64,000 nucleotides of DNA. It comes from Phormidium tenue FACHB-1052. Lineage in GTDB: Bacteria; Cyanobacteriota; Cyanobacteriia; Phormidesmidales; Phormidesmidaceae. Under the pieces are notes generated by a model. The model was not told the DNA's origin and searched no databases. It worked only from the letters and a program-made list of their open reading frames with translations. Shown piece by piece: positions 27,471 through 37,331 of the stretch (the stretch's first letter is position 1; every line of letters starts with the position of its first letter). A program made the position numbers and the translations under genes. The stretch lies in assembly GCF_014696675.1 (NCBI RefSeq), contig NZ_JACJQN010000010.1, positions 1 to 64,000 of the forward strand, given 5' to 3'.

Positions 27471-27863
27471 CTAGCCCCTCAATCCTGAGGAAGACCGGGC
27501 GTCTGCGACTTGAGCAATGCGATCGAGAACAACGGCCAGATTGTCCACGACCTCTGCATTTGAGAATCGCAAAACGCAATAACCGAAGTCTTGAAGATGC
27601 TCTGTTCGAGCTTTGTCGTAGGTTTCTTGCTGGTTATGAACGCTACCATCAACTTCAATAACCAATTTGCAGGATGGGCAGTAAAAGTCAACAATGAATC
27701 GTCCCACAGGATGCTGACATCGGAACCTGAGTCCGTTCAACTGCCGTCCTCGCAATTCTTTCCACAGTCTTGTCTCAGCAGGGGTAAGGTTTTGCCTTAA
27801 CTCTCGGGCAGCCTGCTCAATCGATCGGGTAGTACCACGAATCCTTGGAGAGTCCTTAGCCAT
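27471..27863 (-). CDS. DUF559 endonuclease-like protein
   Basis: A 130-residue protein (147 if translation starts at 27914) of the DUF559/Vsr-like family. It shows RELRQNLTPAETRLWKELRG, then GLRFRCQHPVGRFIVDFYCP, CKLVIEVDGSVH and YCVLRFSNAEV: the D...ExD layout of PD-(D/E)XK nucleases is visible. DUF559 genes are spread in cyanobacteria and often behave as mobile cargo. Here the gene lies between two direct copies of a 43-bp repeat. Its biological target is not known. The shorter start (MAKDSPRIRG) is preferred because the extension runs into the repeat. Confidence 0.8.
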   Translation of the reverse strand: MAKDSPRIRGTTRSIEQAARELRQNLTPAETRLWKELRGRQLNGLRFRCQHPVGRFIVDFYCPSCKLVIEVDGSVHNQQETYDKARTEHLQDFGYCVLRFSNAEVVDNLAVVLDRIAQVADARSSSGLRG

Positions 27864-27910
27864 CGATGGGTAATAATAAAATTTCCTCCATCGAGAATGC
27901 CCAATGCCAC

Positions 27911-27953
27911 TCAAAGTCCCCCAGAATTGGGGGATTTAGGGGGCCAAATAGCT
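27911..27953. repeat. Dispersed repeat, right copy flanking the DUF559 gene
   Basis: This copy differs from 27378-27420 by about two positions and has the same orientation. A further related stretch with CCCCCCAACTTTGGGGGG lies near 28007-28024. Confidence 0.85.
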
Positions 27954-28149
27954 CTTGGCAGGCTACTAAGACTATTTGTAACCTGCTCAGGTTTTGTGCC
28001 CCCCTGCCCCCCAACTTTGGGGGGTTCTGACATACCTTACCGATCTCACCCGCCGAGACAGCGTGTATTCTAGAGTGTCAGTCTGACCCGAGACACCCGC
28101 CCGTAACCCAGGCAGTTAACCCCCGGCAGTTACCCAAGGAGACAACGCT

Positions 28150-30057
<1,908 letters not shown>

Positions 30058-30081
30058 GGCAAGATTCCGGGGTTCTTAGAT

Positions 30082-30110
30082 TTTTTTAAGATTCCTGAAA
30101 TCTTAAAAAA
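30082..30110. terminator. AT-rich hairpin after glmS
   Basis: TTTTTTAAGATT (30082-30093) pairs with AATCTTAAAAAA (30099-30110), a 12-bp stem with flanking T and A tracts. It probably terminates glmS transcription. Confidence 0.5.
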
Positions 30111-30177
30111 ATTGAGGATGTCGTTCTACACCAGCTTAAGTTTATCGTCTATAACCAGTCTCAGAGGAGATTGTTAG

Positions 30178-30513
30178 ATGGATAAGTTAGAGCACTTTCG
30201 AACCTGCATTCAAGAGCTGCTAGAGCAGCATAGTCAGTACAAAACGCAGGAGGAAGGGATCGATAATCTTCTTGTGTTTGACACAACTCGTGACCACTAC
30301 CAGTTGATGCGCGTGGGCTGGAAGGGGCTAAGTCGGGTGTACCATACGGTGCTTCATTTCGATATTGAGGATGGCAAAATCTGGCTTCAGCAAAATACAA
30401 CGGATATTGATGTTGGGCAAGAACTCATCGATATGGGTGTTGCGAAGGAGGATATTGTTCTGGGGTTGCATCCTAGCTACAAGCGCCCCTATACCGGCTA
30501 TGGAGTCGCCTAA
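30178..30513 (+). CDS. xisI: XisI-like protein (fdxN excision controlling factor family)
   Basis: A 111-residue protein with the full XisI pattern: MDKLEHFRTCIQELLEQH, FDTTRDHYQLMRVGWKG, HFDIEDGKIWLQQNTTD and VLGLHPSYKRPYTGYGVA at the end. In heterocystous cyanobacteria XisH and XisI are needed with XisF for excision of the fdxN element, but the family is widespread and usually encoded next to xisH. Here no xisH is found upstream or downstream, so this is an orphan copy. A good ribosome binding site (GAGGAG) supports the start. Confidence 0.9.
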   Translation: MDKLEHFRTCIQELLEQHSQYKTQEEGIDNLLVFDTTRDHYQLMRVGWKGLSRVYHTVLHFDIEDGKIWLQQNTTDIDVGQELIDMGVAKEDIVLGLHPSYKRPYTGYGVA

Positions 30514-30591
30514 AACATCAATCGCGCAGATGAGCTATTTCGAGAGACTATATTCGAGATATGAAGCTGAAGCGTTAGGAGCTAGCTGATC

Positions 30592-30930
30592 ATGCCGAAG
30601 AAGAAAACTGCGTCAGTTGTCGGAACCTGGCACATCTACGAAATGGAGCAGTGGGATGAGGCTTATTTCAATATGGAGGTGCAGGCCTACATCACGATCA
30701 ATCAAGGTGGGGCTGGAGATTTTCAATTCGGATTGGTCGCCGGAGGTTTGGATGGAGAGTTTGTCCGAGATGGCAACACTGAACGGTTTGAGTTTACCTG
30801 GGAGGGTAATGATGAGTGTGATGAAGCCTCTGGTAGCGGCTGGCTGAGGCTAAAGTCAGCGGATGAGGTGGAAGGGAGCATTACGTTGCATGGGGGCGAT
30901 CGCTCTGCCTTTGCCGCCCGGAGAGCTTGA
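30592..30930 (+). CDS. Conserved hypothetical protein
   Basis: A 112-residue acidic protein. It begins TASVVGTWHIYEMEQWDEAY and has alternating beta-like stretches (AYITINQGGAGDFQFGLVAG; FEFTWEGNDECDEASGSGW) and the end GSITLHGGDRSAFAARRA. This looks like a small beta-sandwich domain of a family common in bacterial genomes but without known function. A 19-codon frame (MSYFERLYSRYEAEALGAS) ends four bases before the start and may be a remnant or leader peptide. Confidence 0.6.
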   Translation: MPKKKTASVVGTWHIYEMEQWDEAYFNMEVQAYITINQGGAGDFQFGLVAGGLDGEFVRDGNTERFEFTWEGNDECDEASGSGWLRLKSADEVEGSITLHGGDRSAFAARRA

Positions 30931-31432
30931 TGGTTCGATCGCTGCCTTTAGAACAGCGCGTTTGCTGTGCAGATCAGATATGAATCACTGCTAGAGACGG
31001 ATGAATCGCTTGACTGGGATGGTGCGATCGCACTGGTCAGCAGTTTGTATGTTGCTGCGGTTAGCCAGGTGAGTCTGGCGGGGGAATAAGGCGATCGCCG
31101 TTAATGAAGCATGAGTGTAGGCTTATCAGAAAACTTGGCGGCTAAGTTCATATCAACTTGAATTGATACAAAAGCTCTGACTGACTCGGATGTAGCCGAT
31201 TACAATGGGTCAGAGCTAAGAAATCAAGTGCATCATAGTGCGGTAGGGCACCTATTCAGCTGTTTGCGGAATTACATAGTAACCTGTTCATAAAGGAGTT
31301 AGTGCTCTGCAAAGAATCACCTTTGTATCTTATCAAGCTAGTTCGCAATGGACACTGAACACTAACTCTAAATTTCATTGTACAAAACTAAAATAATTCA
31401 AAATACTCGGTTTTTTTGGAGACTAATTAAAT
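30931..31432. other. Intergenic region with a possible gene remnant
   Basis: A 40-codon frame at 30967-31089 (ending VSSLYVAAVSQVSLAGE) has protein-like composition but no partner motif, and may be a fragment of a lost gene. From about 31100 the base composition becomes AT-rich, marking the left edge of the imported segment with the DUF262 gene. Confidence 0.35.
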
Positions 31433-33469
31433 ATGGAACAACAGTTATCGTCTTTGTCTAAAATTTTCACGGAACGTATATATAGAATTCCCGATTATCA
31501 GAGAGGATATGCGTGGACTGAGAAGCAGCTTAAAGATTTTTTAGGAGACTTAGATCAACTCGAGAATGGGAAAAATCACTATTTAGGAGTTCTCACTTTA
31601 GAAGAAGTCCCAGAAAGTATATACTCAAGCTGGAAAGATGATATCTGGATTATAGATGCTAAAAGCTATATCCCTTATTACATTGTCGATGGACAACAAA
31701 GATTGACAACCGCAATTATCTTGATTCAATCAATAATTGAGTCAGTCAACTCAGAATTGATGCTGAATTATAGCACCATTGGCGAGATCAGGAAAAAATT
31801 TATTTATGATTCTAAAGATAGTGGAATCTCGCGATCTTATATTTTCGGGTATGAGCGTGACAACCCTAGCTATGAATTTCTTAAAACCAAAATATTCCTA
31901 GAGCATTCTGAGACCAGCGAAACACCTCAAGAAACTATATACACTCACAATCTTGAATTATCTAAGAAATTCTTCCTTGAGAAACTAGAAGGAAACTCAG
32001 TGAAAGAGAAGGAGACTCTATACAAAAAACTTACACAGAATCTTCTTTTCAATATTTACACAATTTCGTCGGATATTGATGTCTTTGTCGCATTCGAGAC
32101 AATGAACAACAGAGGAAAGCCTCTATCGTATTTAGAATTACTCAAAAATAGGTTAATATATTTATCCACAAAATTTGATGTAGAAGATTACGAAAGAGAA
32201 AAACTAAGAAGAAGCATCAATGAGGCTTGGAAGACAATTTATCATTATTTAGGAAGAAACAAAAACAAGCCCTTGGATGATGATCTATTTCTCTCCAACC
32301 ATTTCTCGGTTTATTTTGAGAAAGCATCTGACAGTCGAGAAGCATTTATATACGATGTTGATCCAGTCACTGCCAGAATCTTGCATAGAAGATCTAGGGG
32401 CAACTATAGTACATATCTTTTAGAAAAGAAATTTACAGTAAAAAGCCTGAAATTAGAAAAAGAAAAATCTGAGCCCAAAATCTCTTCTCAACAGAAAAAT
32501 GATTTGCCCGCCCTAGAGCCTCTATCACTAAATGAAGTATATGATTACGTTACCAGCTTACAGAAATCCGTAGAACTTTGGTATAAGATTCTCAACCCAG
32601 AAGATAGCGACTTCGCCCCAGAAGTGAAAACATGGTTAGACAAATTGGTTAGACTTTCTCGCAGAAGTGATTTTTTCCCATCCGCCCCTCTCATTATGAT
32701 TTTCTTTTTAAAGGAGACTCATAGCAGGGAAAGAGTGAGACTCTTAAAGGTACTTGAGAATATTGGCTTCTTTGAATTAATTTTTGATCCTCAGGAACTA
32801 TACTTCTTCCTCGAACTTCCTAGGCTTAACATGACAGATCTAGCCATAAAGTTGAGCAAAGACGAAATTAGCCCATCAAAACTAATAAAACAGTTAGAAG
32901 AAGTTTATGGGAAGTTCTCAAGCAGCAAAGCATTAAAATTCGGCCTTAGCACGAAAATAAAAGACAACGGTTTCTATAAATGGCCCGGAATTAAGTACTT
33001 TCTTTTTGAGTATGACTTGGATCTTCAAAGCAGGTCTAAAACAAATAGGAAGAAATTAAACTGGCAGGACTTTGCGGATTTTGATTATAAGACAATTGAG
33101 CACATTTATCCGCAAAATCCTCGGAAAGAGTGCTGGACTAGTCTTTTTGAAAAGTATTCATCAAAGGAGAGGAGCCTTCTAAGGCATTCCTTAGGAAATC
33201 TGCTGCCTTTGTCAAGTCCTAAAAATTCCAGCTTTAGCAATAAATGTTTTAGCGAGAAGATATCAAATGACAAGAATACTACAGGATATCGATATGGCTC
33301 TTATTCCGAAAATGAGATAACAAAATATAAAGATTGGACTTCAAAAGAGATTTTAGAAAGAGGAATAAGGCTGTTAGATTTTATGGAAAAACGCTGGAAT
33401 TTCTCCCTAGGTACAGAACAAGAAAAAATAGAATTTCTGAACCTTGGATTTGTTCTTGAAAAGGAATAA
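31433..33469 (+). CDS. DUF262/DUF1524 protein, GmrSD-like (type IV restriction-related)
   Basis: A 678-residue protein. The N-terminal DUF262 part has IPDYQRGYAWTEKQLKDFL and the motif YYIVDGQQRLTTAI, plus the family motif MNNRGKPLSYLELLKNR. The C-terminal DUF1524 part has the HNH-like core TIEHIYPQNP followed by LGNLLPLSSPKNSSFSNKCF. This is the fused GmrS-GmrD architecture known from restriction of modified phage DNA, where the DUF262 half is NTP-dependent and the DUF1524 half a His-Me finger nuclease. The gene is strikingly AT-rich with AGA/AAA-type codons, unlike its GC-rich neighbours, so it was probably acquired recently. A Shine-Dalgarno GGAG lies 11 bases upstream. Confidence 0.88.
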   Translation: MEQQLSSLSKIFTERIYRIPDYQRGYAWTEKQLKDFLGDLDQLENGKNHYLGVLTLEEVPESIYSSWKDDIWIIDAKSYIPYYIVDGQQRLTTAIILIQSIIESVNSELMLNYSTIGEIRKKFIYDSKDSGISRSYIFGYERDNPSYEFLKTKIFLEHSETSETPQETIYTHNLELSKKFFLEKLEGNSVKEKETLYKKLTQNLLFNIYTISSDIDVFVAFETMNNRGKPLSYLELLKNRLIYLSTKFDVEDYEREKLRRSINEAWKTIYHYLGRNKNKPLDDDLFLSNHFSVYFEKASDSREAFIYDVDPVTARILHRRSRGNYSTYLLEKKFTVKSLKLEKEKSEPKISSQQKNDLPALEPLSLNEVYDYVTSLQKSVELWYKILNPEDSDFAPEVKTWLDKLVRLSRRSDFFPSAPLIMIFFLKETHSRERVRLLKVLENIGFFELIFDPQELYFFLELPRLNMTDLAIKLSKDEISPSKLIKQLEEVYGKFSSSKALKFGLSTKIKDNGFYKWPGIKYFLFEYDLDLQSRSKTNRKKLNWQDFADFDYKTIEHIYPQNPRKECWTSLFEKYSSKERSLLRHSLGNLLPLSSPKNSSFSNKCFSEKISNDKNTTGYRYGSYSENEITKYKDWTSKEILERGIRLLDFMEKRWNFSLGTEQEKIEFLNLGFVLEKE

Positions 33470-33589
33470 TCAGCTATATCTTTAGAATAAGATGGTGTAC
33501 TAACGTGAGTTCAGTAAAGATTTAGCGTAGAGGTGATCACTACCTGCCACTCAATCCATTTACTAACAAATGGTACAGTGCTGCTATCT

Positions 33590-33746
33590 CTAGCGAGTAG
33601 CTAGCTGATCCTCGTAGGCTGCAAAATCCCTGGGCAGCAGAATGTCCATGGTTTCAAACTTGCCGAGTGTCAGCAGATCCTTATCACCTGTGATGATGCA
33701 GGCTGCATTGCCAGCGATCAACTTTGGTATCCAACACCAGGTTCAT
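33590..33746 (-). pseudogene. PIN-domain toxin with internal deletion
   Basis: The minus strand starts ATG in a 4-base overlap with the antitoxin stop (ATGA) and reads MNLVLDTKVD, the normal PIN opening. It then goes out of frame. A shifted frame continues GNAACIITGDKDLLTLGKF and ETMDILLPRDFAAYEDQLAT to a stop at 33590, the normal C-terminal end of this PIN family. About 80-90 central residues and the reading frame are lost, so the toxin is dead while its antitoxin is intact. Confidence 0.8.
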
Positions 33747-33955
33747 GACACCATCTCAAAGATGTCATCATCTGTGTAGTCAGCCTGCACTTTTTGCAAA
33801 AGCTGTTCGCGCAGCGACCTGAACTGATGAACAAACACAAACTCTTGCAGTGCCCTTTGTAGCACTCCCTCGGGCGACAAGCCCTCAGTCTGGGTCAGTC
33901 GATCTACAGCAGCCCTGAGTTCTGGTGTAAGAGGAATCGTGAGAGTATCTTCCAT
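33743..33955 (-). CDS. Ribbon-helix-helix type antitoxin of a VapBC-like pair
   Basis: A 70-residue protein beginning MEDTLTIPLTPELRAAVDRL, the beta-strand plus helix of ribbon-helix-helix antitoxins, with an acidic C-terminus (QADYTDDDIFEMVS) that would bind the toxin. ATG at 33955 fits the domain; the frame extends to 34012 but the extra residues look unrelated. Its stop overlaps the start of the broken PIN toxin gene. With the toxin gone, it may persist as a remnant or cross-neutralise other PIN toxins. Confidence 0.7.
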   Translation of the reverse strand: MEDTLTIPLTPELRAAVDRLTQTEGLSPEGVLQRALQEFVFVHQFRSLREQLLQKVQADYTDDDIFEMVS

Positions 33956-34013
33956 CGCCCTAGACCCACTAAAACTACACCCACGATAGCAGTCAACAAC
34001 AGCAGCATCCACC

Positions 34014-34250
34014 CTACAAGTCTTTTACTTCTTCACCTAAGTAGCGCTCTACAAAAGCCTTAGCCGCTAAAGGATGCAGCGTCTTCAAGGCTCTAACGAT
34101 GTCTACAATCGTTTCGCCCGATGGGTCGCTCTTCTCATTCGCCCATCGGTACACACTATTGCGTTCAATATCGAGAGCCGCCGCAAGGCTGTATTGGCTC
34201 ACCTCAAACTCCTCAAGCACTTGCCTGAGCACCTGTCCTGCTTTTCCCAT
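34014..34250 (-). CDS. XRE-family HTH regulator
   Basis: A 78-residue protein. The helix-turn-helix is VSQYSLAAALDIERNSVYRW followed by ANEKSDPSGETIVDIVRALK, and the short tail ends RYLGEEVKDL. It is a small DNA-binding regulator of the Cro/C1 type. No HigB/RelE-like toxin is next to it. It is divergent from the gene at 34353, and three copies of GTTGAC lie in the shared promoter region, where it may bind and control both genes. The stop lies just upstream of the antitoxin gene on the same strand. Confidence 0.8.
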   Translation of the reverse strand: MGKAGQVLRQVLEEFEVSQYSLAAALDIERNSVYRWANEKSDPSGETIVDIVRALKTLHPLAAKAFVERYLGEEVKDL

Positions 34251-34295
34251 GCCTTCATGGTGTCAGACCAGTACAAGCCCGTAAACAACTGATCT

Positions 34296-34347
34296 GTTGA
34301 CGGCAACTAACTTGTTGACTATGATGCTAGTCATCGTTTCTGTTGAC
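34296..34347. promoter_or_regulatory. Three GTTGAC boxes between divergent genes, candidate operator
   Basis: GTTGAC occurs at 34296-34301, 34314-34319 and 34342-34347, each preceded by T, between the divergent XRE gene and the gene at 34353. Such repeats are typical of autoregulated XRE operators, but one of them could be a -35 element. Confidence 0.35.
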
Positions 34348-34352
34348 GCGCT

Positions 34353-34715
34353 ATGCAAAACCACCCTCCAATAGGCTCAGGGCAAGACTTTAACCCCGCC
34401 GCCTGCTACAGTGCCCGCATCATCACCCCCGACCCTGCCACGGGTGCAGAGCCAGCCGACTCTGGCCAAGTCCATCTCGAACTCACCCTCAAGCTCCATA
34501 GCTACCCCAACCCCGATCGCGAGCCCGTCAAAATTCTCGTCATTGGCAGCAAGCGATCGGTTAGCTCCATCGTCGTCGCCCTTCACCAGCTCGGCTTTGC
34601 CGAAATCTTTGAGTGGACAGACTTTCTCAGTGCTCCCAATGCCGATAAACCGTTCCAGTTCCAGCCTGGCGAAGTGATGAAAGCACTGGTGAAATTCTTG
34701 CCCCGAGAAGAGTAG
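34353..34715 (+). CDS. Hypothetical protein
   Basis: A 120-residue soluble protein without signal peptide or membrane segment. It contains VHLELTLKLHSYPNPDREPV, then ILVIGSKRSVSSIVVALHQL and GFAEIFEWTDFLSAPNADKP, which suggests a small alpha-beta fold. No family was recognised. It is GC-rich with normal codon use, divergent from the XRE gene, and its start lies only six bases beyond the last GTTGAC box. Confidence 0.6.
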   Translation: MQNHPPIGSGQDFNPAACYSARIITPDPATGAEPADSGQVHLELTLKLHSYPNPDREPVKILVIGSKRSVSSIVVALHQLGFAEIFEWTDFLSAPNADKPFQFQPGEVMKALVKFLPREE

Positions 34716-35314
34716 CGGGCAAAAAGTCGGCTTGGCTATCCTGATCGAACAGCCGAGCCGACCACACAACTACACTACCAACCCCTTCGCCCCAGATCTT
34801 CTACCTCAGCACTCAGCAGTTAACCACAGCCGCGATCGCCCACTCCCCAACCGCTAACGCTAATACCCTAAGCCTTAAAACATAAGCAAACCAGATTAAT
34901 ACCTACTCCCCAGCTGCTAACGAGTTCGACCTAGCGCCTAACCAGTTCTGCTCAAGCGTAAAGTAGTTCTCCCTAGCTGCCCATGGGTTCTGCTTAGGGG
35001 CAAAGTAGTTCGCCTTAGCAGTTAATGGGGTCTCAGTAGAGCTTAGCTAGCACCCTAGCTGCATTAAGGCTTAGATCTTTGCCCCTGTAGCCCAAACAGG
35101 CGAGTCTATTTTTTCTTCCTCAAGACATTAAGCGTAAAACTACAGAACTTTTTTTACTCCACTTGAAGAGTTCTCGCCCCCTGTATAAAGCTTCTATATC
35201 TCCTCAACCCGCCCAGATGCTTTTGAAACGCGAGCGTCAACTCTGAAGCCAAGTTGATCACCCGGTCAGCCCCTCCAGTTCTCTTATTCAAACTCCCAAG
35301 GAGGGAGTACAACC
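34716..35314. other. Intergenic region carrying a 21-bp repeat array
   Basis: About 600 bases without a supported gene. The central part is a degenerate tandem array (34912-35037, given separately). The last 100 bases before 35315 are AT-richer and hold the leader of the next gene with a GGAGGG Shine-Dalgarno. Confidence 0.55.
34912..35037. repeat. Degenerate 21-bp tandem repeat, six units
   Basis: Units start at 34912, 34933, 34954, 34975, 34996 and 35017, each close to AGCNGCTAANNAGTTCNNCCT, and a seventh partial unit follows. A 21-bp period equals seven codons. The forward frame reads heptads such as LAANEFD and LAPNQFC but is interrupted twice by TAG. The reverse strand stays open for about 45 codons in heptads such as ANYFAPK and ENYFTLE, without a good start codon. 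Confidence 0.75.
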
Positions 35315-35680
35315 ATGGCACGAGCCAAACGCACATCTACCTCTCTACAAAAAGCAGAGCGTCGCGCTGCTGGAATGGGCTCCATCGCCCGCGACCTCAA
35401 TCTGGGTAACGGTATGACCCTCGCCTCATTCTGGGCCGATATCGACGACATGCGCGATCGCCAGAACAAATACAACGAGATGCTTTCCACCGTCGATCAG
35501 CTCTACAACGAAATGCTCGCCGCCGAAAAAGCCCTGGCCGAAAAGTCGGAAAGGATGCTGAATGCCGTAGCCGTGGTCTATGGCCGCAAAAGCTCTGAAT
35601 ATGAAATGGCAGGCGGCAAGCGGCGGCCTGAGCGGCGACGGTCTAGCCAGTCTGCTGCTGATCAGCAATCAGTTGCTTAG
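35315..35680 (+). CDS. Small coiled-coil protein, unknown function
   Basis: A 121-residue protein with a basic N-terminus (MARAKRTSTSLQKAERRAAG), a central helical region with heptad character (RQNKYNEMLSTVDQLYNEML, AEKALAEKSERMLNAVAV) and a basic C-terminus (GGKRRPERRRSSQS). It has no family assignment. The charge pattern suggests a nucleic-acid- or polyphosphate-binding role, which is only a guess. The start has a strong ribosome binding site and a perfect HIP1-based terminator follows at 35711. Confidence 0.65.
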   Translation: MARAKRTSTSLQKAERRAAGMGSIARDLNLGNGMTLASFWADIDDMRDRQNKYNEMLSTVDQLYNEMLAAEKALAEKSERMLNAVAVVYGRKSSEYEMAGGKRRPERRRSSQSAADQQSVA

Positions 35681-35710
35681 GAGCTTGCCCCAAACCCAAG
35701 TCAGTTTAAA

Positions 35711-35749
35711 GGGCGATCGCATGGCATGGTGCGATCGCCCTTGTTTTTG
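35711..35749 (+). terminator. Rho-independent terminator built from HIP1 sites
   Basis: GGGCGATCGC (35711-35720), a 10-base loop and GCGATCGCCC (35731-35740) followed by TTGTTTTT. Both arms contain HIP1, so this abundant octamer is being used as terminator stem. Confidence 0.85.
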
Positions 35750-35751
35750 AG

Positions 35752-35900
35752 GGCGTTGCTGATCAGCGGTATGATTTGCTCCCCTAGCCCCCCCGTTCTG
35801 AGGGTAACCGGACAACTTCAAAGTTCCCCAAGATTGGGGAGTGAAGGGCCGATGCAGCAACTGTTGCTTTTGCAGATTCATGCTTCAATTCAACAACGCC
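35752..35900. mobile_element. Second MITE-like copy
   Basis: 149 bp starting GGCGTTGCTGATCAGCGG and ending TTCAATTCAACAACGCC. The ends are inverted copies of the GGCGTTG(C/T)TGAATTGA end found at 109-254 and at the IS1-family element. The interior again has CCCC...GGGG motifs (TTCCCCAAGATTGGGGAG) and no gene. Confidence 0.5.
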
Positions 35901-36819
35901 TGGTTTGAAACCCTGCTAATCGCGTAGCCTGGCGGCACCTTGAGGAGCAACTGGCAGAGATGGTCTAAATGCCCCTCTGCAATTCTCTGACCCAGCTTCC
36001 CTGAGTTCTAGATTGGCTTGGCTCAAACAAAAGTTTGGACTGCCCAGTTGCAGAACAGAAGCTAAAGATTTGTTGACATCTCCTACGAAATTAAACAAAT
36101 TTAGATAGGTGGATACCAAAGAACCTTAAACGAATTAATTTAGTTACATTAGAGCTAAAAGCCACTGGGAGTATCGTCACTTCTGAGGAAGAGCAAGAGG
36201 TTTTTACGTCTATGCTCAAGTCTGGCAAAGGCAATCAGGGCATTAATCCTTGTGATATTTCAGGTAGGAGTTCCTGAACGTCTACCGATAGACTTTTCTA
36301 GAAGTCTGAAATGGTCATCGCTTTGGTGTAAAGCATCTTGCCACAAAGTAGTAAGAACATGATCTTTAGTGTTGTCTAAAAATAAAGCCCAAAAAGCCTT
36401 GCATCCCCTTGCCAGCAGGGCTTTCAGTCGTTTTATTTGAGGTTACTAAAGAGCCATAGCGGTTCTCGTTAGGGTGAGCTATGCGGCAAGGCTTTTGCTT
36501 GCCTTATCGAGTTGCGAGCCGCAATAACCATTTTGGGTTGCAGATAGCTTGGGCGCTATTTCCCACCAGGCCTTTTTGGTTAGCGTCCTCATGCACTAGC
36601 TTGATTTTGGTGATTTTCATGGCTCTTTCGGGTTCGCGGGTGATGGTGGGGCTGATAGGCAAATTGGCAGGCTTCGGGCTCCTAACAGGAATAAATCGTC
36701 TCTTGCTATAGAGTGTCCACCATTAATTAAAAGAACCAATTTTATTTCTTTTGGGGCAGCATATTTCCTCAATCTAATCGCTCAAATATTCACTGACGAG
36801 ACGATGGAGATAGTGTTTT
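35901..36819. other. Intergenic region before the CIS operon
   Basis: About 920 bases. A frame around 36090-36275 gives protein-like sequence (LKATGSIVTSEEEQEVFTSM) but has no start codon; it may be a fragment of a decayed gene. A 76-codon frame at 36481-36711 has no recognisable motif. The last 100 bases before 36820 are AT-rich and should contain the promoter of the contractile injection operon. Confidence 0.45.
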
Positions 36820-37260
36820 ATGGCCAGTCTCAATCTAACGCTGAATGCTCAAGTTGTCGGAGGCCCCCAGGTCAGTGCCTCTCGTACTAAGCAAATTGAA
36901 GCCTACGACAAAGTCGATGTGATGATCAATCCTGGCGACACTGATGTTGAGGTGACTATTCAACCCGGAGCCGCTGGCCAGGTTGGTTTTTTGCTGATCA
37001 AATCGAGTCTCTACAGCCAGGCTGCGGCTGATCAAAAGCTGACCTACTTTGTGGTCGATGGTGGTAGCGATTTTCCGGCGGCGGGCGATGGGCTGGAATT
37101 GAATGACCCCCATGTCTATATCGGCGGAGCACTGGCGGTGTTTGGGCTGGCCCCCAGGGCTCTGCGGTTTACCAGCACCTACGTGGCTGATCCGACAAAT
37201 CCCACGGTGAATCGAGCCGTGGTCGAAATTTTGGTGGGACGCAGTGCGATCGCCCCCTAA
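36820..37260 (+). CDS. Unknown protein, first gene of the CIS operon
   Basis: A 146-residue protein, mostly beta by appearance (VDVMINPGDTDVEVTIQPGA, KLTYFVVDGGSDFPAAGDGL, LRFTSTYVADPTNPTVNRAV). It has no signal peptide or membrane segment. It lies 71 bases upstream of the sheath gene on the same strand with matching composition, so it is almost certainly part of the system. Possible roles are a small cap, decoration or plug protein; sequence alone does not decide, and none is claimed. Confidence 0.7.
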   Translation: MASLNLTLNAQVVGGPQVSASRTKQIEAYDKVDVMINPGDTDVEVTIQPGAAGQVGFLLIKSSLYSQAAADQKLTYFVVDGGSDFPAAGDGLELNDPHVYIGGALAVFGLAPRALRFTSTYVADPTNPTVNRAVVEILVGRSAIAP

Positions 37261-37331
37261 CCAGGCCTCAGTCCCAAGCCAACGCCACCCGTGAGCCAGT
37301 TCAACATCTCATCATCTGAGAGGACGTGACT

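Noticed and set aside
28030-28149. glmS ribozyme in the glmS leader
   Set aside because: The leader is short and shows none of the conserved ribozyme core; the ribozyme is a feature mainly of Gram-positive bacteria.
34912-35037. CRISPR array
   Set aside because: Units are directly adjacent with no unique spacers and are too diverged; no cas genes are near.
36090-36275. Open stretch with protein-like sequence upstream of the CIS operon
   Set aside because: It has no start codon and no recognisable family; at best a decayed fragment, so not called as a gene.
36481-36711. 76-codon open frame with hydrophobic C-terminus
   Set aside because: No recognisable family, no clear ribosome binding site and repeat-like surroundings; it could be chance.
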